From positions 1-64,000 of the forward strand of contig NZ_LOKX01000011.1 of the NCBI RefSeq assembly GCF_002211285.1: a DNA stretch of 64,000 bases, read 5' to 3'. Source of the stretch: Rhizobium sp. R635. GTDB lineage: Bacteria > Pseudomonadota > Alphaproteobacteria > Rhizobiales > Rhizobiaceae. The notes under the pieces are model-generated. The model ran no database searches and had not been told where the DNA came from. It saw only the letters and a list, made by a program, of their open reading frames with translations. The position numbers were made by a program, and so were the translations under genes. Positions 17,533 through 26,113 of this stretch are shown here, piece after piece. Numbering within the stretch: the stretch's first letter is position 1; each line of letters opens with the position of its first letter.

Positions 17533-18771
17533 TCAATGAACGTCTGACGTCGTCGTGTCCCTCGGCCGCGCCATCCAGGCATAGGCCGCACCGGCGACGA
17601 GCAGCAGTGAAGTGCCGAGGAAAACCGCCCGCATGCCGATATGTCCGCCGACGAAACCGCCGAGGAGGGGGCCGGCCACCTGGCCGACATATTGCGAGGA
17701 GATGGAAAGCCCGAGAATGCTGCCGGCCGCGCTATCCGGTACGCTGTGGCGGATGACGGCGGCGATGCAGGGCAGAAGCCCGCCAAGTGCCGCCCCCATC
17801 AGGAAGCGCAGGAGGATGAGCTGCCAGGAACTGGTGACGAAGGCCTGCGGGATCAGCAGCAGCCCGGCGACGGCGAGCGCGCCTGCGATGACCGGCCAAT
17901 GGCCGATCCGGTCGGCTAGTTTTCCGAGCCGCGAGGCCGAAAGGATGCTGCCGAGGGCGGCGGCCGACATGACGAGGCCTGAGATCATCGTCACCTGGCT
18001 TTGCTGAGGCACGATCTGGGCGACATAGACGGTGATGATCGGCTCGATCGACATGTTGGCGAACATCAAAAGCATGCCGGTCGCCAGCATCGCGACGACG
18101 GGCCGCTTGTCGGCAACGGATTTCCAGCCGCTGCTTGCCTTGGCTGCCTGCTTGCGGGCCGGTGATTTCTCCTCTTTGATCAAAAAAGCCGTGGCGAGAA
18201 AAGCGAGGAAGATCATGCCGCCGGCGGCGAGAAACGTGCCGCGGATGCCGATGATCGGCGGCAGCGCTCCGCCGATCAGGGGGCCGACGAGATTGCCGGC
18301 CATGATGCCGGAAGAGAGAACGCCGAGCGCCCAGGCGGACCGATCCTTCGGCGTCTGCGTCGCCACCAGCACCATCGAACCGGAGGAGTAACCGCCGGCA
18401 AGCCCGACGAAGAGGCGCAGCGCCACCAGCTGCCAGACATTGCCGGCCATGCCCATCAGCGAGATCGCCAGCGTCATGCCGAGGCTTGCGCGCACCAGCA
18501 TCAGCTTGCGGCCGTAAATATCGCCGAGCCGACCCCACAGGGGCGCGACGAGTGCCGCGGCAAAGAAGGTGGCGCCATAGGCGATGCCGGACCATTGCAC
18601 GATCGCCGCATGGTCGGTGACACCGAGTTCCTCGACATAAAGCGGCAGGAAGGGAAGCAGCAGCGTCATCGCCACGATCGTGGTGAAGGAGCCGATCAGC
18701 GAGATGGCGAGGTTGCGTTTCCAGTAGATCGAGCCTGGTTTAACACTGGCGTCCCATTGCGTGTCCGTCAT
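17533..18771 (-). CDS. MFS multidrug efflux transporter (MdtG-like)
   Basis: A 412-residue major facilitator protein with about 12 membrane segments. It starts MTDTQWDASVKPGSIYWKRN and then LAISLIGSFTTIVAM. The loop motif GRLGDIYGRKLMLVRA lies near residue 80 and a second-half equivalent, SRLGKLADRIGHWPVIA, near residue 285. The pattern fits drug:H+ antiporters of the MdtG/Bmr type, exporting small hydrophobic compounds. The start could also be ATG 18780, which has AGGA four bases upstream. Substrates are unknown. Confidence 0.85.
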   Translation of the reverse strand: MTDTQWDASVKPGSIYWKRNLAISLIGSFTTIVAMTLLLPFLPLYVEELGVTDHAAIVQWSGIAYGATFFAAALVAPLWGRLGDIYGRKLMLVRASLGMTLAISLMGMAGNVWQLVALRLFVGLAGGYSSGSMVLVATQTPKDRSAWALGVLSSGIMAGNLVGPLIGGALPPIIGIRGTFLAAGGMIFLAFLATAFLIKEEKSPARKQAAKASSGWKSVADKRPVVAMLATGMLLMFANMSIEPIITVYVAQIVPQQSQVTMISGLVMSAAALGSILSASRLGKLADRIGHWPVIAGALAVAGLLLIPQAFVTSSWQLILLRFLMGAALGGLLPCIAAVIRHSVPDSAAGSILGLSISSQYVGQVAGPLLGGFVGGHIGMRAVFLGTSLLLVAGAAYAWMARPRDTTTSDVH

Positions 18772-18882
18772 GCCTTGCATCGATCCTGTAGCGCAGTTGC
18801 GCCGCAATCTGGATCATCTCGGGTAAAAGTGCTAGAACATAACTGATTGCGCTATGCAATCGGATGATCGGAGCACATTGCC

Positions 18883-19227
18883 ATGAACGCTATGGACTCA
18901 TCCCGAAAGCAAATCGTCCGCGATCTCTACGCCGCCTATCTCGACGACCGCAAGGATATCGTCGGCGCCATGTTGACCGAGGATTTCACCTTCTCCAGCC
19001 CGCGCGACGACCATATCGACCGGGCTGCGTATTTTGAGCGCTGCTGGCCGAAGGAGCCGTTCTTCCGCGGTATCGAGATCGAATTCCTGGCAGTCGACGG
19101 CGACGAGGCTGTTGTTCGCTACCGCGCCGAAAAACGCGACGGCGCGAGCTTCGTCAACATGGAGAGCCTTCGCTTCCACGGGGAGAAGATCGCCTCCGTG
19201 GAGGTCTATTTCGGCCGGAATCTATAA
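18883..19227 (+). CDS. Nuclear transport factor 2-like (SnoaL-type) protein
   Basis: A 114-residue protein of the NTF2 cone fold. It begins MNAMDSSRKQIVRDLYAAYL and continues with TEDFTFSSPRDD and a C-terminal strand pair (GASFVNMESLRFHGEKIASVEVYFG). Members are small isomerases, hydrolases or binding proteins; the catalytic residues are not diagnostic here. It is a monocistronic gene, divergent from the MFS gene. Confidence 0.75.
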   Translation: MNAMDSSRKQIVRDLYAAYLDDRKDIVGAMLTEDFTFSSPRDDHIDRAAYFERCWPKEPFFRGIEIEFLAVDGDEAVVRYRAEKRDGASFVNMESLRFHGEKIASVEVYFGRNL

Positions 19228-19252
19228 CCGGCTGAGGCGGAGATCGCCTGCG

Positions 19253-19984
19253 TCACAGGAGCCGGAAGGCTGAAGTCGCGATGATGATCATCGAGACCGC
19301 CACCATCAGCGGCCGCACCGGCAGCCGTTTGACGAGGATCGCCCCGAAGGGAGCCGCGATGACACCGCCGATGATGAGGCCGATCGCCGAATTGAGTTCC
19401 GACCAGCCCAGCGTCGCGACGAAGGTGATCGAAATCGTCAGCGTCACCGCGAATTCGGTGAAGTTGGTCGAGCCGATCACCCGCTTCAGGTCATGGCCGC
19501 GACCGACGAGCGTGCTGGTGACGATCGGGCCCCATCCGCCGCCGCCGATCGCATCGAGCACGCCGCCGCACAGCCCGACGGGCGGCACCGCCCAGTCGCG
19601 CACCTCGCGCCGTAGCGGCGGCCGGAAGGCCTTGTAGAGGATCAGCAGCCCGATGGCGATCAGATAGGCCGAAACGTAGGGCTCGATCGTCTTGCCGTCG
19701 ATATTGGCGAGCAGAGTGGCGCCGATCGCGCCGCCGATCATGCCGGCCGGCGCAAGCCGCGCCACCAGACGCCAATCGACGTTGCGATGATAGGCATGCG
19801 AGAGGCCCGACGCGGCCGTCGTGAACATTTCCGTCACATGCGTCATGGCGCTGGCGTTGGCCGCCGGCACGCCGAAGGCCAGAAGGCTTGTCGTCGACAG
19901 CACGCCGAAGGCCATGCCGAGTGCGCCGTCTACGATCTGTGCGCAGAAGCCGACGGCGATGAAGAAGAAGATATCCGATGTCAT
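19253..19984 (-). CDS. TauE/SafE family sulfite/organosulfonate exporter-like membrane protein
   Basis: A 243-residue membrane protein with about eight hydrophobic segments. It begins MTSDIFFFIAVGFCAQIVDG and has family motifs GALGMAFGVLSTTSLL near residue 19 and GVLDAIGGGGWGPIVTSTLVGRG near residue 140. It likely exports a sulfur-containing or organic anion. The start is ATG 19984 after GAGGGGA. It lies just downstream of the methyltransferase gene on the same strand. Confidence 0.85.
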   Translation of the reverse strand: MTSDIFFFIAVGFCAQIVDGALGMAFGVLSTTSLLAFGVPAANASAMTHVTEMFTTAASGLSHAYHRNVDWRLVARLAPAGMIGGAIGATLLANIDGKTIEPYVSAYLIAIGLLILYKAFRPPLRREVRDWAVPPVGLCGGVLDAIGGGGWGPIVTSTLVGRGHDLKRVIGSTNFTEFAVTLTISITFVATLGWSELNSAIGLIIGGVIAAPFGAILVKRLPVRPLMVAVSMIIIATSAFRLL

Positions 19985-20044
19985 GCAGTCCCCTCGGACG
20001 AACGGTAGCATCAGAACATGCGACGCGGGAAGAAGGTTTCGGTC

Positions 20045-20698
20045 TCAGGCGGCAAATCCGCGCTGCTTCAGCCGGACGATCTTGAAAAAGCCGTTCGGAA
20101 AGACCGGCATGATGTCGGTAGCGGCAAAATCCCCGCGACGTTCGGCCCAGGCGATGATGCGGTGGACGCGGAAGGCGGAAGACCAGCCGATGTGGCGCAC
20201 CAGCGGCGCCACCGCCGTCTCGATCGCGCCTTGCAGGCCGGTCCCTTCGCCGAGCTTGCTGGCGAGGATGATCTCGCCGCCCGGCCGCAGCACTCGGGCG
20301 CATTCGTCCAGCGCCCGCTCGGGCTCCGGGATCAGGGTGATGACGAAGGGCAGGCACACCGCATCGAAGGACCGGTCGGCAAAGGTGAGCGCATGCGCGT
20401 CCATCACCTCGAGCGCCTGCACATGCTGCAGGTTCTCACGCCTCGCTTTTTCGCGGGCGCGCGCAATCATGTGTTCGGAAATGTCGATGCCGGTCACCCG
20501 GCAGCGGCGCGGATAGTGCCCGAGCGTCAGGCCGGTGCCGACGCCGATCTCCAGTATATCGGTGCCGGCCGCAGCGGCGAGCGCGGCCAATTTACGGTGG
20601 CCATCGCGCAGGATGCCCCGATAGACGCGGTCATAGACCGGCGCCCAGCGCTGATAGATTTTCTGCTGATCTTCCGCGCTGCTGCGAAGCTCTGGCAT
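20045..20698 (-). CDS. SAM methyltransferase, PmtA-like (phosphatidylethanolamine N-methyltransferase family)
   Basis: A 217-residue class I methyltransferase. It starts MPELRSSAEDQQKIYQRWAP; the YxRWAPVYD motif near residue 16 is typical of Rhodobacter-type PmtA enzymes that methylate phosphatidylethanolamine to phosphatidylcholine. SAM motif I is ILEIGVGTGLTL near residue 50, followed by VTGIDISEHMI. The start at 20698 is supported by AGGGAGG; longer versions of the frame run into unrelated sequence. Other ubiquinone or lipid methyltransferases share this fold, so the substrate is inference. Confidence 0.7.
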   Translation of the reverse strand: MPELRSSAEDQQKIYQRWAPVYDRVYRGILRDGHRKLAALAAAAGTDILEIGVGTGLTLGHYPRRCRVTGIDISEHMIARAREKARRENLQHVQALEVMDAHALTFADRSFDAVCLPFVITLIPEPERALDECARVLRPGGEIILASKLGEGTGLQGAIETAVAPLVRHIGWSSAFRVHRIIAWAERRGDFAATDIMPVFPNGFFKIVRLKQRGFAA

Positions 20699-20734
20699 CC
20701 GGCACCTCCCTACCGCATAATTCCTGAACTCCGG

Positions 20735-20820
20735 ATCGTTTCCGGAATGGATTATGCGCCTTTCAAAAATGTCAGAGCACCCTGGTGCATTCCGTTGAAA
20801 CGCTGGGCGCTCTAAACCCC
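20735..20820. repeat. Intergenic repeat related to the GCAAAAGTG repeat family
   Basis: An imperfect palindromic stretch with TTTCCGGAATGGATTATGCG and a second part, AGAGCACCCTGGTGCATTCC, ending GGGCGCTCTAA. It resembles the outer arms of the repeats at 27149, 55438, 59081 and 61182. It lies between two minus-strand genes and could be a transcription stop for the upstream small secreted gene. Confidence 0.35.
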
Positions 20821-20894
20821 AATCTTCAACTCCCAAGAGTGGGTTTCGGTTCCGCTCGGATATGACGCAATGCCGCCGAACGGCACTGCGGCGG

Positions 20895-21221
20895 CTATTT
20901 TGCCGGCGTGAGCCCGAGCTTCCCGGCGTCCAGCTCGCTGCCGATCTCGACGGTCTTCTTCTGCTTGTCGTAGACGCAGATCTGGGCGACGAGACCCTTG
21001 GCGCCCTTCGGCTTGCCGGTGAGCAGGGCGAGCCCGTAATGGGAGCTGCCGAAAGGATCGACGGTGGCGACCGGCTTTTCGATCGCGACCGCCGCCTTCG
21101 TGCATTTTGCCTCCACATCGGCCGCAAGCTGCTGCCAGGCCTCGTCGGAAGAGGCGCGTGCGGCGCCTGCCATGGAAAGAAGCGCGGCCGCAGTCAGAAG
21201 CTGGATTATATTCCTGTTCAT
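20895..21221 (-). CDS. Small exported protein of unknown function
   Basis: A 108-residue protein with a Sec signal peptide (MNRNIIQLLTAAALLSMAGA, cleavage after ARA-S near residue 24). The mature domain of about 85 residues has two cysteines (AKCTK, AQICVYD) and the segment DPFGSSHYGLALLTG. The start follows GGAGAAAAG. I recognise the type only as a rhizobial periplasmic protein. Confidence 0.6.
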   Translation of the reverse strand: MNRNIIQLLTAAALLSMAGAARASSDEAWQQLAADVEAKCTKAAVAIEKPVATVDPFGSSHYGLALLTGKPKGAKGLVAQICVYDKQKKTVEIGSELDAGKLGLTPAK

Positions 21222-21432
21222 ATCTTTTCTCCGGTGCTGTGGCCGCCGGCGTAGCTATTTCGCGGCGGGCATGTCAGGCGATTTGCAGGCGCGATTCCAG
21301 CTCCGCAAGTGAGGCAAATTTTCCTTCGGCGGCGCGTTTTTTGATATTTCGCCGGTTGCCTCTCCGTGCTTCCCCTCCTATGTTCCGCCTCACCTGCCGA
21401 TGACGCAATCTATTGCCAAGAGGAGATCTGAC

Positions 21433-22035
21433 ATGGCTTTCGAATTGCCTGAACTTCCCTATGATTACGAAGCGCTTGCTCCCTTCATGTCGAAGGAAAC
21501 GCTGGAGTTTCACCACGACAAGCACCACAAGGCCTATGTCGACAACGGCAACAAGCTTGCCGCCGAAGCCGGCCTTTCGGATCTCTCGCTCGAAGACGTC
21601 GTGAAGAAGTCCTTCGGCACCAATGCCGGCCTCTTCAACAATGCCGCCCAGCACTACAACCACATCCATTTCTGGAAGTGGATGAAGAAGGGCGGCGGCG
21701 GCAACAAGCTGCCGGGCAAGCTCGAAGCTGCCTTCGCCTCCGACCTCGGCGGGTACGACAAGTTCAAGGCCGATTTCGCCAATGCCGGCGCCACGCAGTT
21801 CGGCTCCGGCTGGGCCTGGGTTTCCGTCAAGAACGGCAAGCTCGAAATCTCCAAGACCCCGAACGGCGAAAACCCGCTTGTCCATGGCGCCACGCCGATC
21901 CTCGGCGTCGACGTCTGGGAACACTCCTATTACATCGACTATCGCAACGCGCGTCCGAAGTACCTCGAAGCCTTCGTCGACAGCCTGATCAACTGGGACT
22001 ACGTCCTGGAACGCTACGAAGAAGCCACGAAGTAA
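21433..22035 (+). CDS. sodB: Superoxide dismutase [Fe/Mn]
   Basis: A 200-residue enzyme that disproportionates superoxide to O2 and H2O2. Metal ligands are visible: His in LEFHHDKHHKAYVD near residue 27, His in QHYNHIHFW near residue 76, and Asp and His in DVWEHSYYIDY near residue 161. Length and order are those of the Fe/Mn family; whether the metal is Fe or Mn cannot be read reliably. The start at 21433 has GAGGAG upstream. A good terminator follows at 22061-22095. Confidence 0.95.
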   Translation: MAFELPELPYDYEALAPFMSKETLEFHHDKHHKAYVDNGNKLAAEAGLSDLSLEDVVKKSFGTNAGLFNNAAQHYNHIHFWKWMKKGGGGNKLPGKLEAAFASDLGGYDKFKADFANAGATQFGSGWAWVSVKNGKLEISKTPNGENPLVHGATPILGVDVWEHSYYIDYRNARPKYLEAFVDSLINWDYVLERYEEATK

Positions 22036-22060
22036 TCGACACTGGCTGCACTGAAATCCG

Positions 22061-22095
22061 CACCCGGCGCCCAAAACGCCGGGTGTTCTGTTTTC
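22061..22095 (+). terminator. Rho-independent terminator after sodB
   Basis: Perfect 9-bp arms CACCCGGCG (22061-22069) and CGCCGGGTG (22077-22085) with a 7-base loop are followed by TTCTGTTTTC. It lies 26 bases after the stop codon. Confidence 0.8.
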
Positions 22096-22143
22096 AGATG
22101 CAGCCGTCACATCTCTGTCACCGGCCGCTCCTAATCACGCTCC

Positions 22144-22989
22144 ATGTCTTCTTCTGCTCTTCCCCTGTTCCGCTTTGGCATCATCGCCGATCCGCAATAT
22201 GCGGCGATCGCGCCGCATGCGGCCATGGATCGCTTTTACGCCAACAGCCTTGCCAAGGTCGCCGAGGCGATCGAGGTCTTCAACGGCGAGGAGTTGAGCT
22301 TCGTCATGACGCTCGGCGATGTCATCGACCGCAGCTTCGCAAGCTTCGACGATATCCTGCCGGTCTATGAGACGCTGAGGCATGAGACGCTCTTCCTGCT
22401 CGGCAACCACGATTTCTCGGTTTCCTCGGGGCATCTCTCCGAAGTCGCCGGGCGCCTCGGCATGCCGTCGCCCTATTACAGCTTCTCCCGCCACGGCTGG
22501 CGTTTCATCGTGCTCGACGGCAACGAGGTCAGCATCTTCGCGCCGCCGGAGGGCCATCCTCACCGCGCGCTTGCCGCGCAGATGCTGGCGGAGCTGGAGG
22601 CCAAGGGAGCCCGCAACGCCCATCGCTGGAACGCGGCGCTGAGCGACGAGCAGTTCGCCTGGCTCGGCGATGAAATCGCAAGTGCCGCGGCGGCCGGCGA
22701 GAAGGTCATCGTCATGAACCACTATCCGGTGCATCCGCCTGGCGAGCATGGCATGTGGGACAGTGAGCGCATCGTCGCGCTGCTCGCCTCGCAAGGTCAT
22801 GTCGTCGCCTATCTCAACGGTCACGACCACGCCGGCAACTACGGCATGGCCGGCGCCTGCCACTTCGTCAATTTCAAGGGCGTGGTCGACACCGAGAAAG
22901 AAAACGCCTTCGCGATCGTCGAGGTCCATGCCGACCGCATCGAAATCCGCGGCTTCGGCCGCGAAGAGAGCCGTACGTTGCTCTATTAG
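22144..22989 (+). CDS. Calcineurin-like metallophosphoesterase (ADP-ribose/CDP-alcohol diphosphatase-like)
   Basis: A 281-residue two-metal phosphoesterase. Motifs in order are D in GIIADPQYA near residue 16, GDVID near residue 58, GNHDF near residue 87, MNHYPVH near residue 196 and GHDHAG near residue 226. The GIIADPQYA start and the overall layout resemble Mn-dependent ADP-ribose/CDP-alcohol diphosphatases. No signal peptide, so it is likely cytoplasmic. It is a single gene between the sodB terminator and a convergent regulator. Confidence 0.82.
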   Translation: MSSSALPLFRFGIIADPQYAAIAPHAAMDRFYANSLAKVAEAIEVFNGEELSFVMTLGDVIDRSFASFDDILPVYETLRHETLFLLGNHDFSVSSGHLSEVAGRLGMPSPYYSFSRHGWRFIVLDGNEVSIFAPPEGHPHRALAAQMLAELEAKGARNAHRWNAALSDEQFAWLGDEIASAAAAGEKVIVMNHYPVHPPGEHGMWDSERIVALLASQGHVVAYLNGHDHAGNYGMAGACHFVNFKGVVDTEKENAFAIVEVHADRIEIRGFGREESRTLLY

Positions 22990-23004
22990 GCTGCGGGGCA
23001 GCTG

Positions 23005-23700
23005 CTAGGCGGGCGCATTCGTCTCTGTCCACCCACTCGTCCACAACTCCCGCAGCCGGTCGCCGTCGCCCTTGAAGAAATCCTCGGCCTCTTCGCAACG
23101 TTCCACCCGATCGCTGCGGAAATTGCGGATCGCCTGGCGCAATTCGCACCAGGCGACCACATTGGCGGTCTGTGAATAGTAGATCAACGCGATCGGCCGG
23201 ATCGTCCGCTCGGTCGCGCGGCCGAGTTCGTCGCGGTAGCCGAGCATCAGCTTTTGCTCGTCGCGGATCGCGCGGCGGACGATCGCAAGGTCGAATCCGG
23301 CGGGCGGCTGCGCGATCGTGCCCCAGGCATAGAGCGCCTTGCTGTCCATTGCCTGGCGCAGCGGCGCCGGCACCGCGCCTGAGATCTTCCGGTTGACGCG
23401 GCGGGCGGCCTGCTTCAGTTCCTCGTCCGCCGTCCGTTCGAGCAGCGCCAGCGACAGCACGATCGCCTCCATCTCCTCGATCGAAAACATCAGCGGCGGC
23501 AGGTCGAAGCCCGGCCGCATGATATAGCCGATGCCGCGTCCGCCTTCGATCGGCACCCGCATCGCCTGAAGTGCCGCGATGTCGCGGTAGATCGAGCGTA
23601 CGGTCACTTCGAGCGTCTCGGCCATCACAGCCGCCGTCATCGGTTTTCTCGCCAGCCTGAGGATCTGAATGATCTCGAAAAGCCGTGAGGCCTTGCGCAT
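23005..23700 (-). CDS. YafY-type HTH/WYL transcriptional regulator
   Basis: A 231-residue regulator. The N-terminal DeoR-like helix-turn-helix (about residues 5-60; MRKASRLFEIIQILRLARKP, then VTVRSIYRDIAALQ) is followed by a WYL ligand-sensing domain (about 130-220; LGYRDELGRATERTIRPIALIYY). It is divergent from the LysE gene, and a perfect CTGACA-N6-TGTCAG repeat lies in the 129-base spacer. This suggests that it controls the exporter and itself. The start follows GGAGGCAGG. Confidence 0.85.
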   Translation of the reverse strand: MRKASRLFEIIQILRLARKPMTAAVMAETLEVTVRSIYRDIAALQAMRVPIEGGRGIGYIMRPGFDLPPLMFSIEEMEAIVLSLALLERTADEELKQAARRVNRKISGAVPAPLRQAMDSKALYAWGTIAQPPAGFDLAIVRRAIRDEQKLMLGYRDELGRATERTIRPIALIYYSQTANVVAWCELRQAIRNFRSDRVERCEEAEDFFKGDGDRLRELWTSGWTETNAPA

Positions 23701-23725
23701 TTTCCTGCCTCCGCTCCCAACGCTC

Positions 23726-23743
23726 CTGACAATACACTGTCAG
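23726..23743. promoter_or_regulatory. Inverted repeat between the WYL regulator and lysE-like gene
   Basis: The repeat CTGACA-ATACAC-TGTCAG lies 26 bases upstream of the regulator start and about 87 bases upstream of the LysE-family start. A further CTGACA half-site lies next to the LysE start codon (about 23825). Its position makes it the probable operator of the YafY-type regulator. Confidence 0.5.
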
Positions 23744-23829
23744 TTGGGTTTCGCTATAGAGCCATCTATCGAATTGAAATCAATAACAGTCTTTCGAAAA
23801 TTCCGAAGGAATCGGAGTGGGCAACTGAC

Positions 23830-24465
23830 ATGAACTACCATGAAAACCTCTGGCTCTTCTTCACCCTTCTCTTCGGCATCATCATCGTGCCGGGCATGGA
23901 TATGCTCTTCGTGCTCGCCAATTCGCTGACAGGCGGCATCAGGCGGGGGCTGGCTGCGACCGGCGGCATCATGGCGGGCGGCGCGGTGCATTCGGCCTAT
24001 GGCGCGGCCGGGGTCGGCGTGCTCGTCACCATGCTGCCGCAGCTTTTCAACGTGCTGCTCTTTGCCGGCGTCGCCTATATGATCTGGATCGGCATTTCTT
24101 TGATCCGCAGCTCGATCACCGTCGAAGCGGTCGGGCCGGGGACGGCGCATTCCAGCTGGCGGGCTTTCCGCCAGGGCGCGCTCACCTGTCTCGTCAACCC
24201 GAAAGCCTATATTTTCATGTTTGCCGTCTATCCGCAGTTCTTAAGACCGGAATACGGACCGGTCTGGATACAGGGCCTGATCATGGGCGCCATGACTGTC
24301 CTCACCCAGTTCGCCGTCTACGGCACGCTCGCGATGACGGCCGGGCGCAGCCGTGACCTGCTGGTCGCAAACCCTGATGCTACGGCCTTTGTCGGCCGTT
24401 TCGCTGGAATGCTGCTGATCGCTGTTTCCGCCTTCAGCCTTTGGCAAGGTTGGAAAACCGCCTGA
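23830..24465 (+). CDS. LysE/RhtB family amino-acid exporter
   Basis: A 211-residue inner membrane protein with about six hydrophobic segments. Family motifs include the early GIIIVPGMDMLFVLANSLTGG near residue 18, the GxxxA-rich first third, and the central LVNPKAYIFMFAVYPQF near residue 122. LysE-type proteins export amino acids or their derivatives. It is divergent from the WYL regulator, which is its likely controller. The substrate is unknown. Confidence 0.87.
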   Translation: MNYHENLWLFFTLLFGIIIVPGMDMLFVLANSLTGGIRRGLAATGGIMAGGAVHSAYGAAGVGVLVTMLPQLFNVLLFAGVAYMIWIGISLIRSSITVEAVGPGTAHSSWRAFRQGALTCLVNPKAYIFMFAVYPQFLRPEYGPVWIQGLIMGAMTVLTQFAVYGTLAMTAGRSRDLLVANPDATAFVGRFAGMLLIAVSAFSLWQGWKTA

Positions 24466-24597
24466 GCCGTTGCTGCTTATCACATTGTTTTTATGATCAT
24501 CCGGCAAAACGTGACCGCGAGGGCGCATGGATTTTGTCATGCTCCCGGTGCAGATTGGCCTCCGGCCACCCCTGGCCGAGGAGAAATGGAGAGGAAT

Positions 24598-25038
24598 ATG
24601 AATTGGAAAGCAGTAGCTGCGGCCCTGGCGATGGCCGGCATGGCCGCCGGTTCGGTGACCGCCGCCGACGGCACGCATGATTCGCGCGTTGCGTTGATGA
24701 AGAAGATCGGCGGTTCGGCGGGCGCCATGGCCGCCATCGCCAAGGGCGAGAAGCCCTATGATGCCGAAACGGTAAAGGCGGCGCTGACGACGATCGCCGC
24801 AACGGCCAAGGTTTTCCCCGACCAGTTCAAGCCGGGCACGGAGACGGGCGACGAAGCGGCGAGCCCGAAGATCTGGGAAAACATGGACGACTTCAAGGCG
24901 CGCGCCGCCAAGCTTTCCACCGATGCAGAAACCGCGCTGGCCCAGCTTCCTGCCGATCCTGCGGCCGTCGGCGCCACGATGAACACGCTCGGCGCCAATT
25001 GCGGCGGCTGTCACAAGGCCTATCGCCTCGGCAAGTGA
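24598..25038 (+). CDS. Cytochrome c' (class II cytochrome c)
   Basis: A 146-residue exported four-helix cytochrome. The signal peptide is MNWKAVAAALAMAGMAAGSV (cleavage after VTA-A near residue 22). The haem-binding motif is close to the C-terminus, CGGCHKAYR near residue 137, as expected for class II cytochromes. It is periplasmic. Cytochromes c' bind NO and CO and are linked to nitrosative stress. Start at ATG 24598 after GAGAGGAA. It is followed, across a GC-rich hairpin, by a dihaem cytochrome gene, suggesting a small electron-transfer pair. Confidence 0.88.
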   Translation: MNWKAVAAALAMAGMAAGSVTAADGTHDSRVALMKKIGGSAGAMAAIAKGEKPYDAETVKAALTTIAATAKVFPDQFKPGTETGDEAASPKIWENMDDFKARAAKLSTDAETALAQLPADPAAVGATMNTLGANCGGCHKAYRLGK

Positions 25039-25076
25039 GCGGTAGGCCGGAAAGAAACGGAAATGCTCCGATACTG

Positions 25077-25108
25077 GATCCGCGCCGGCCTTGCCGCCGG
25101 CGCGGATC
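25077..25108 (+). terminator. Strong GC-rich hairpin between the two cytochrome genes
   Basis: Arms GATCCGCGCCGGC (25077-25089) and GCCGGCGCGGATC (25096-25108) pair over 13 bp with a 6-base loop; CTTATTCTCC follows two bases later. It could end most transcripts after the cytochrome c' gene, or stabilise its mRNA while allowing some read-through. Confidence 0.55.
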
Positions 25109-25183
25109 GCCTTATTCTCCGCCTGCGCGGATCGATCGGGGGATCGATTTGCATGGAAATCTCGGCAAAAGGGGAGGCGGCGC

Positions 25184-26098
25184 ATGGTCCGCAGGTTCAT
25201 CCGGTTTCTGCTCTGTCTGATCGGCGTCGCCGTTCTCGGCGGTGGCGCCTTCTATCTCGTCACCGCACCCGATCCGCTGCCGGAAAGCCACTGGGCCAAT
25301 CTCGGTGCGCCGGACACGGCAAACGGCGAGATGGTCTTCTGGACGGGCGGCTGCGTCAGCTGCCATGCCGCGCCCGGTTCCGAAGGCGACGCCAAGCTGA
25401 CGCTGTCGGGCGGCCTCGCGTTGAAGAGCCCCTTCGGCACTTTCCACGTGCCGAACATCTCGCCGGATGAGAAGGCCGGCATCGGTGCCTGGACGCTCGC
25501 CGAATTCGGCAATGCGATGAAGCGCGGCGTCGGTCCCGATGGCGAGCATCTCTACCCGTCTTTTCCCTATGGCTCCTATTCCCGCATGAGCGACAAGGAC
25601 GTCAACGATCTCTTCGCCTTTCTGAAAACCCTGCCGAAGAGCGCAAACGTCACGCCGCCCCACGAGCTGCCGTTCCCCTTCAACATCCGGCTTGCGCTCG
25701 GCGGCTGGAAATTCCTCTATTTCAACGATCAGCCGCGCGTCGCGCTCGCCAAGAGCGACGACAAGGTGAAGCGCGGGCAATATCTCGTCGAAGGCCCCGG
25801 ACATTGTGGCGAATGCCATACGCCGCGCGACGCGCTCGGCGGCTTTCAGGCTAATATGTGGCTCGCCGGCGCTCCGAATCCGGAAGGCAAGGGCCGCATA
25901 CCCGACATCACCCCGGCCTCCAAGAGCATCGGCGGATGGAGCGAAGCCGATATCGCAAGCTACCTCGAAACCGGCTTCACGCCGGATTTCGATTCCGTCG
26001 GCGGCTCGATGGTCGACGTGCAGCAGAACATCGCCCACCTGCCGGCCTCCGATCGCGAGGCGATCGCTGCCTATCTGAAGGCCGTGCCGGGGCGGTAG
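25184..26098 (+). CDS. Dihaem cytochrome c, membrane anchored
   Basis: A 304-residue protein with an uncleaved or lipoprotein-free N-terminal membrane segment (MVRRFIRFLLCLIGVAVLGG) and two cytochrome c domains, each with one haem site: CVSCH near residue 56 and CGECH near residue 205. Later methionines (PYGSYSRMSDKD, GSMVDVQQN) are candidate axial ligands. This matches the cytochrome subunits that accept electrons from periplasmic dehydrogenases. The start is 25184 after GGGGAGG. No dehydrogenase subunit is adjacent, so its donor is unknown. Confidence 0.85.
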   Translation: MVRRFIRFLLCLIGVAVLGGGAFYLVTAPDPLPESHWANLGAPDTANGEMVFWTGGCVSCHAAPGSEGDAKLTLSGGLALKSPFGTFHVPNISPDEKAGIGAWTLAEFGNAMKRGVGPDGEHLYPSFPYGSYSRMSDKDVNDLFAFLKTLPKSANVTPPHELPFPFNIRLALGGWKFLYFNDQPRVALAKSDDKVKRGQYLVEGPGHCGECHTPRDALGGFQANMWLAGAPNPEGKGRIPDITPASKSIGGWSEADIASYLETGFTPDFDSVGGSMVDVQQNIAHLPASDREAIAAYLKAVPGR

Positions 26099-26113
26099 GA
26101 CAAGTCTGCAGCC

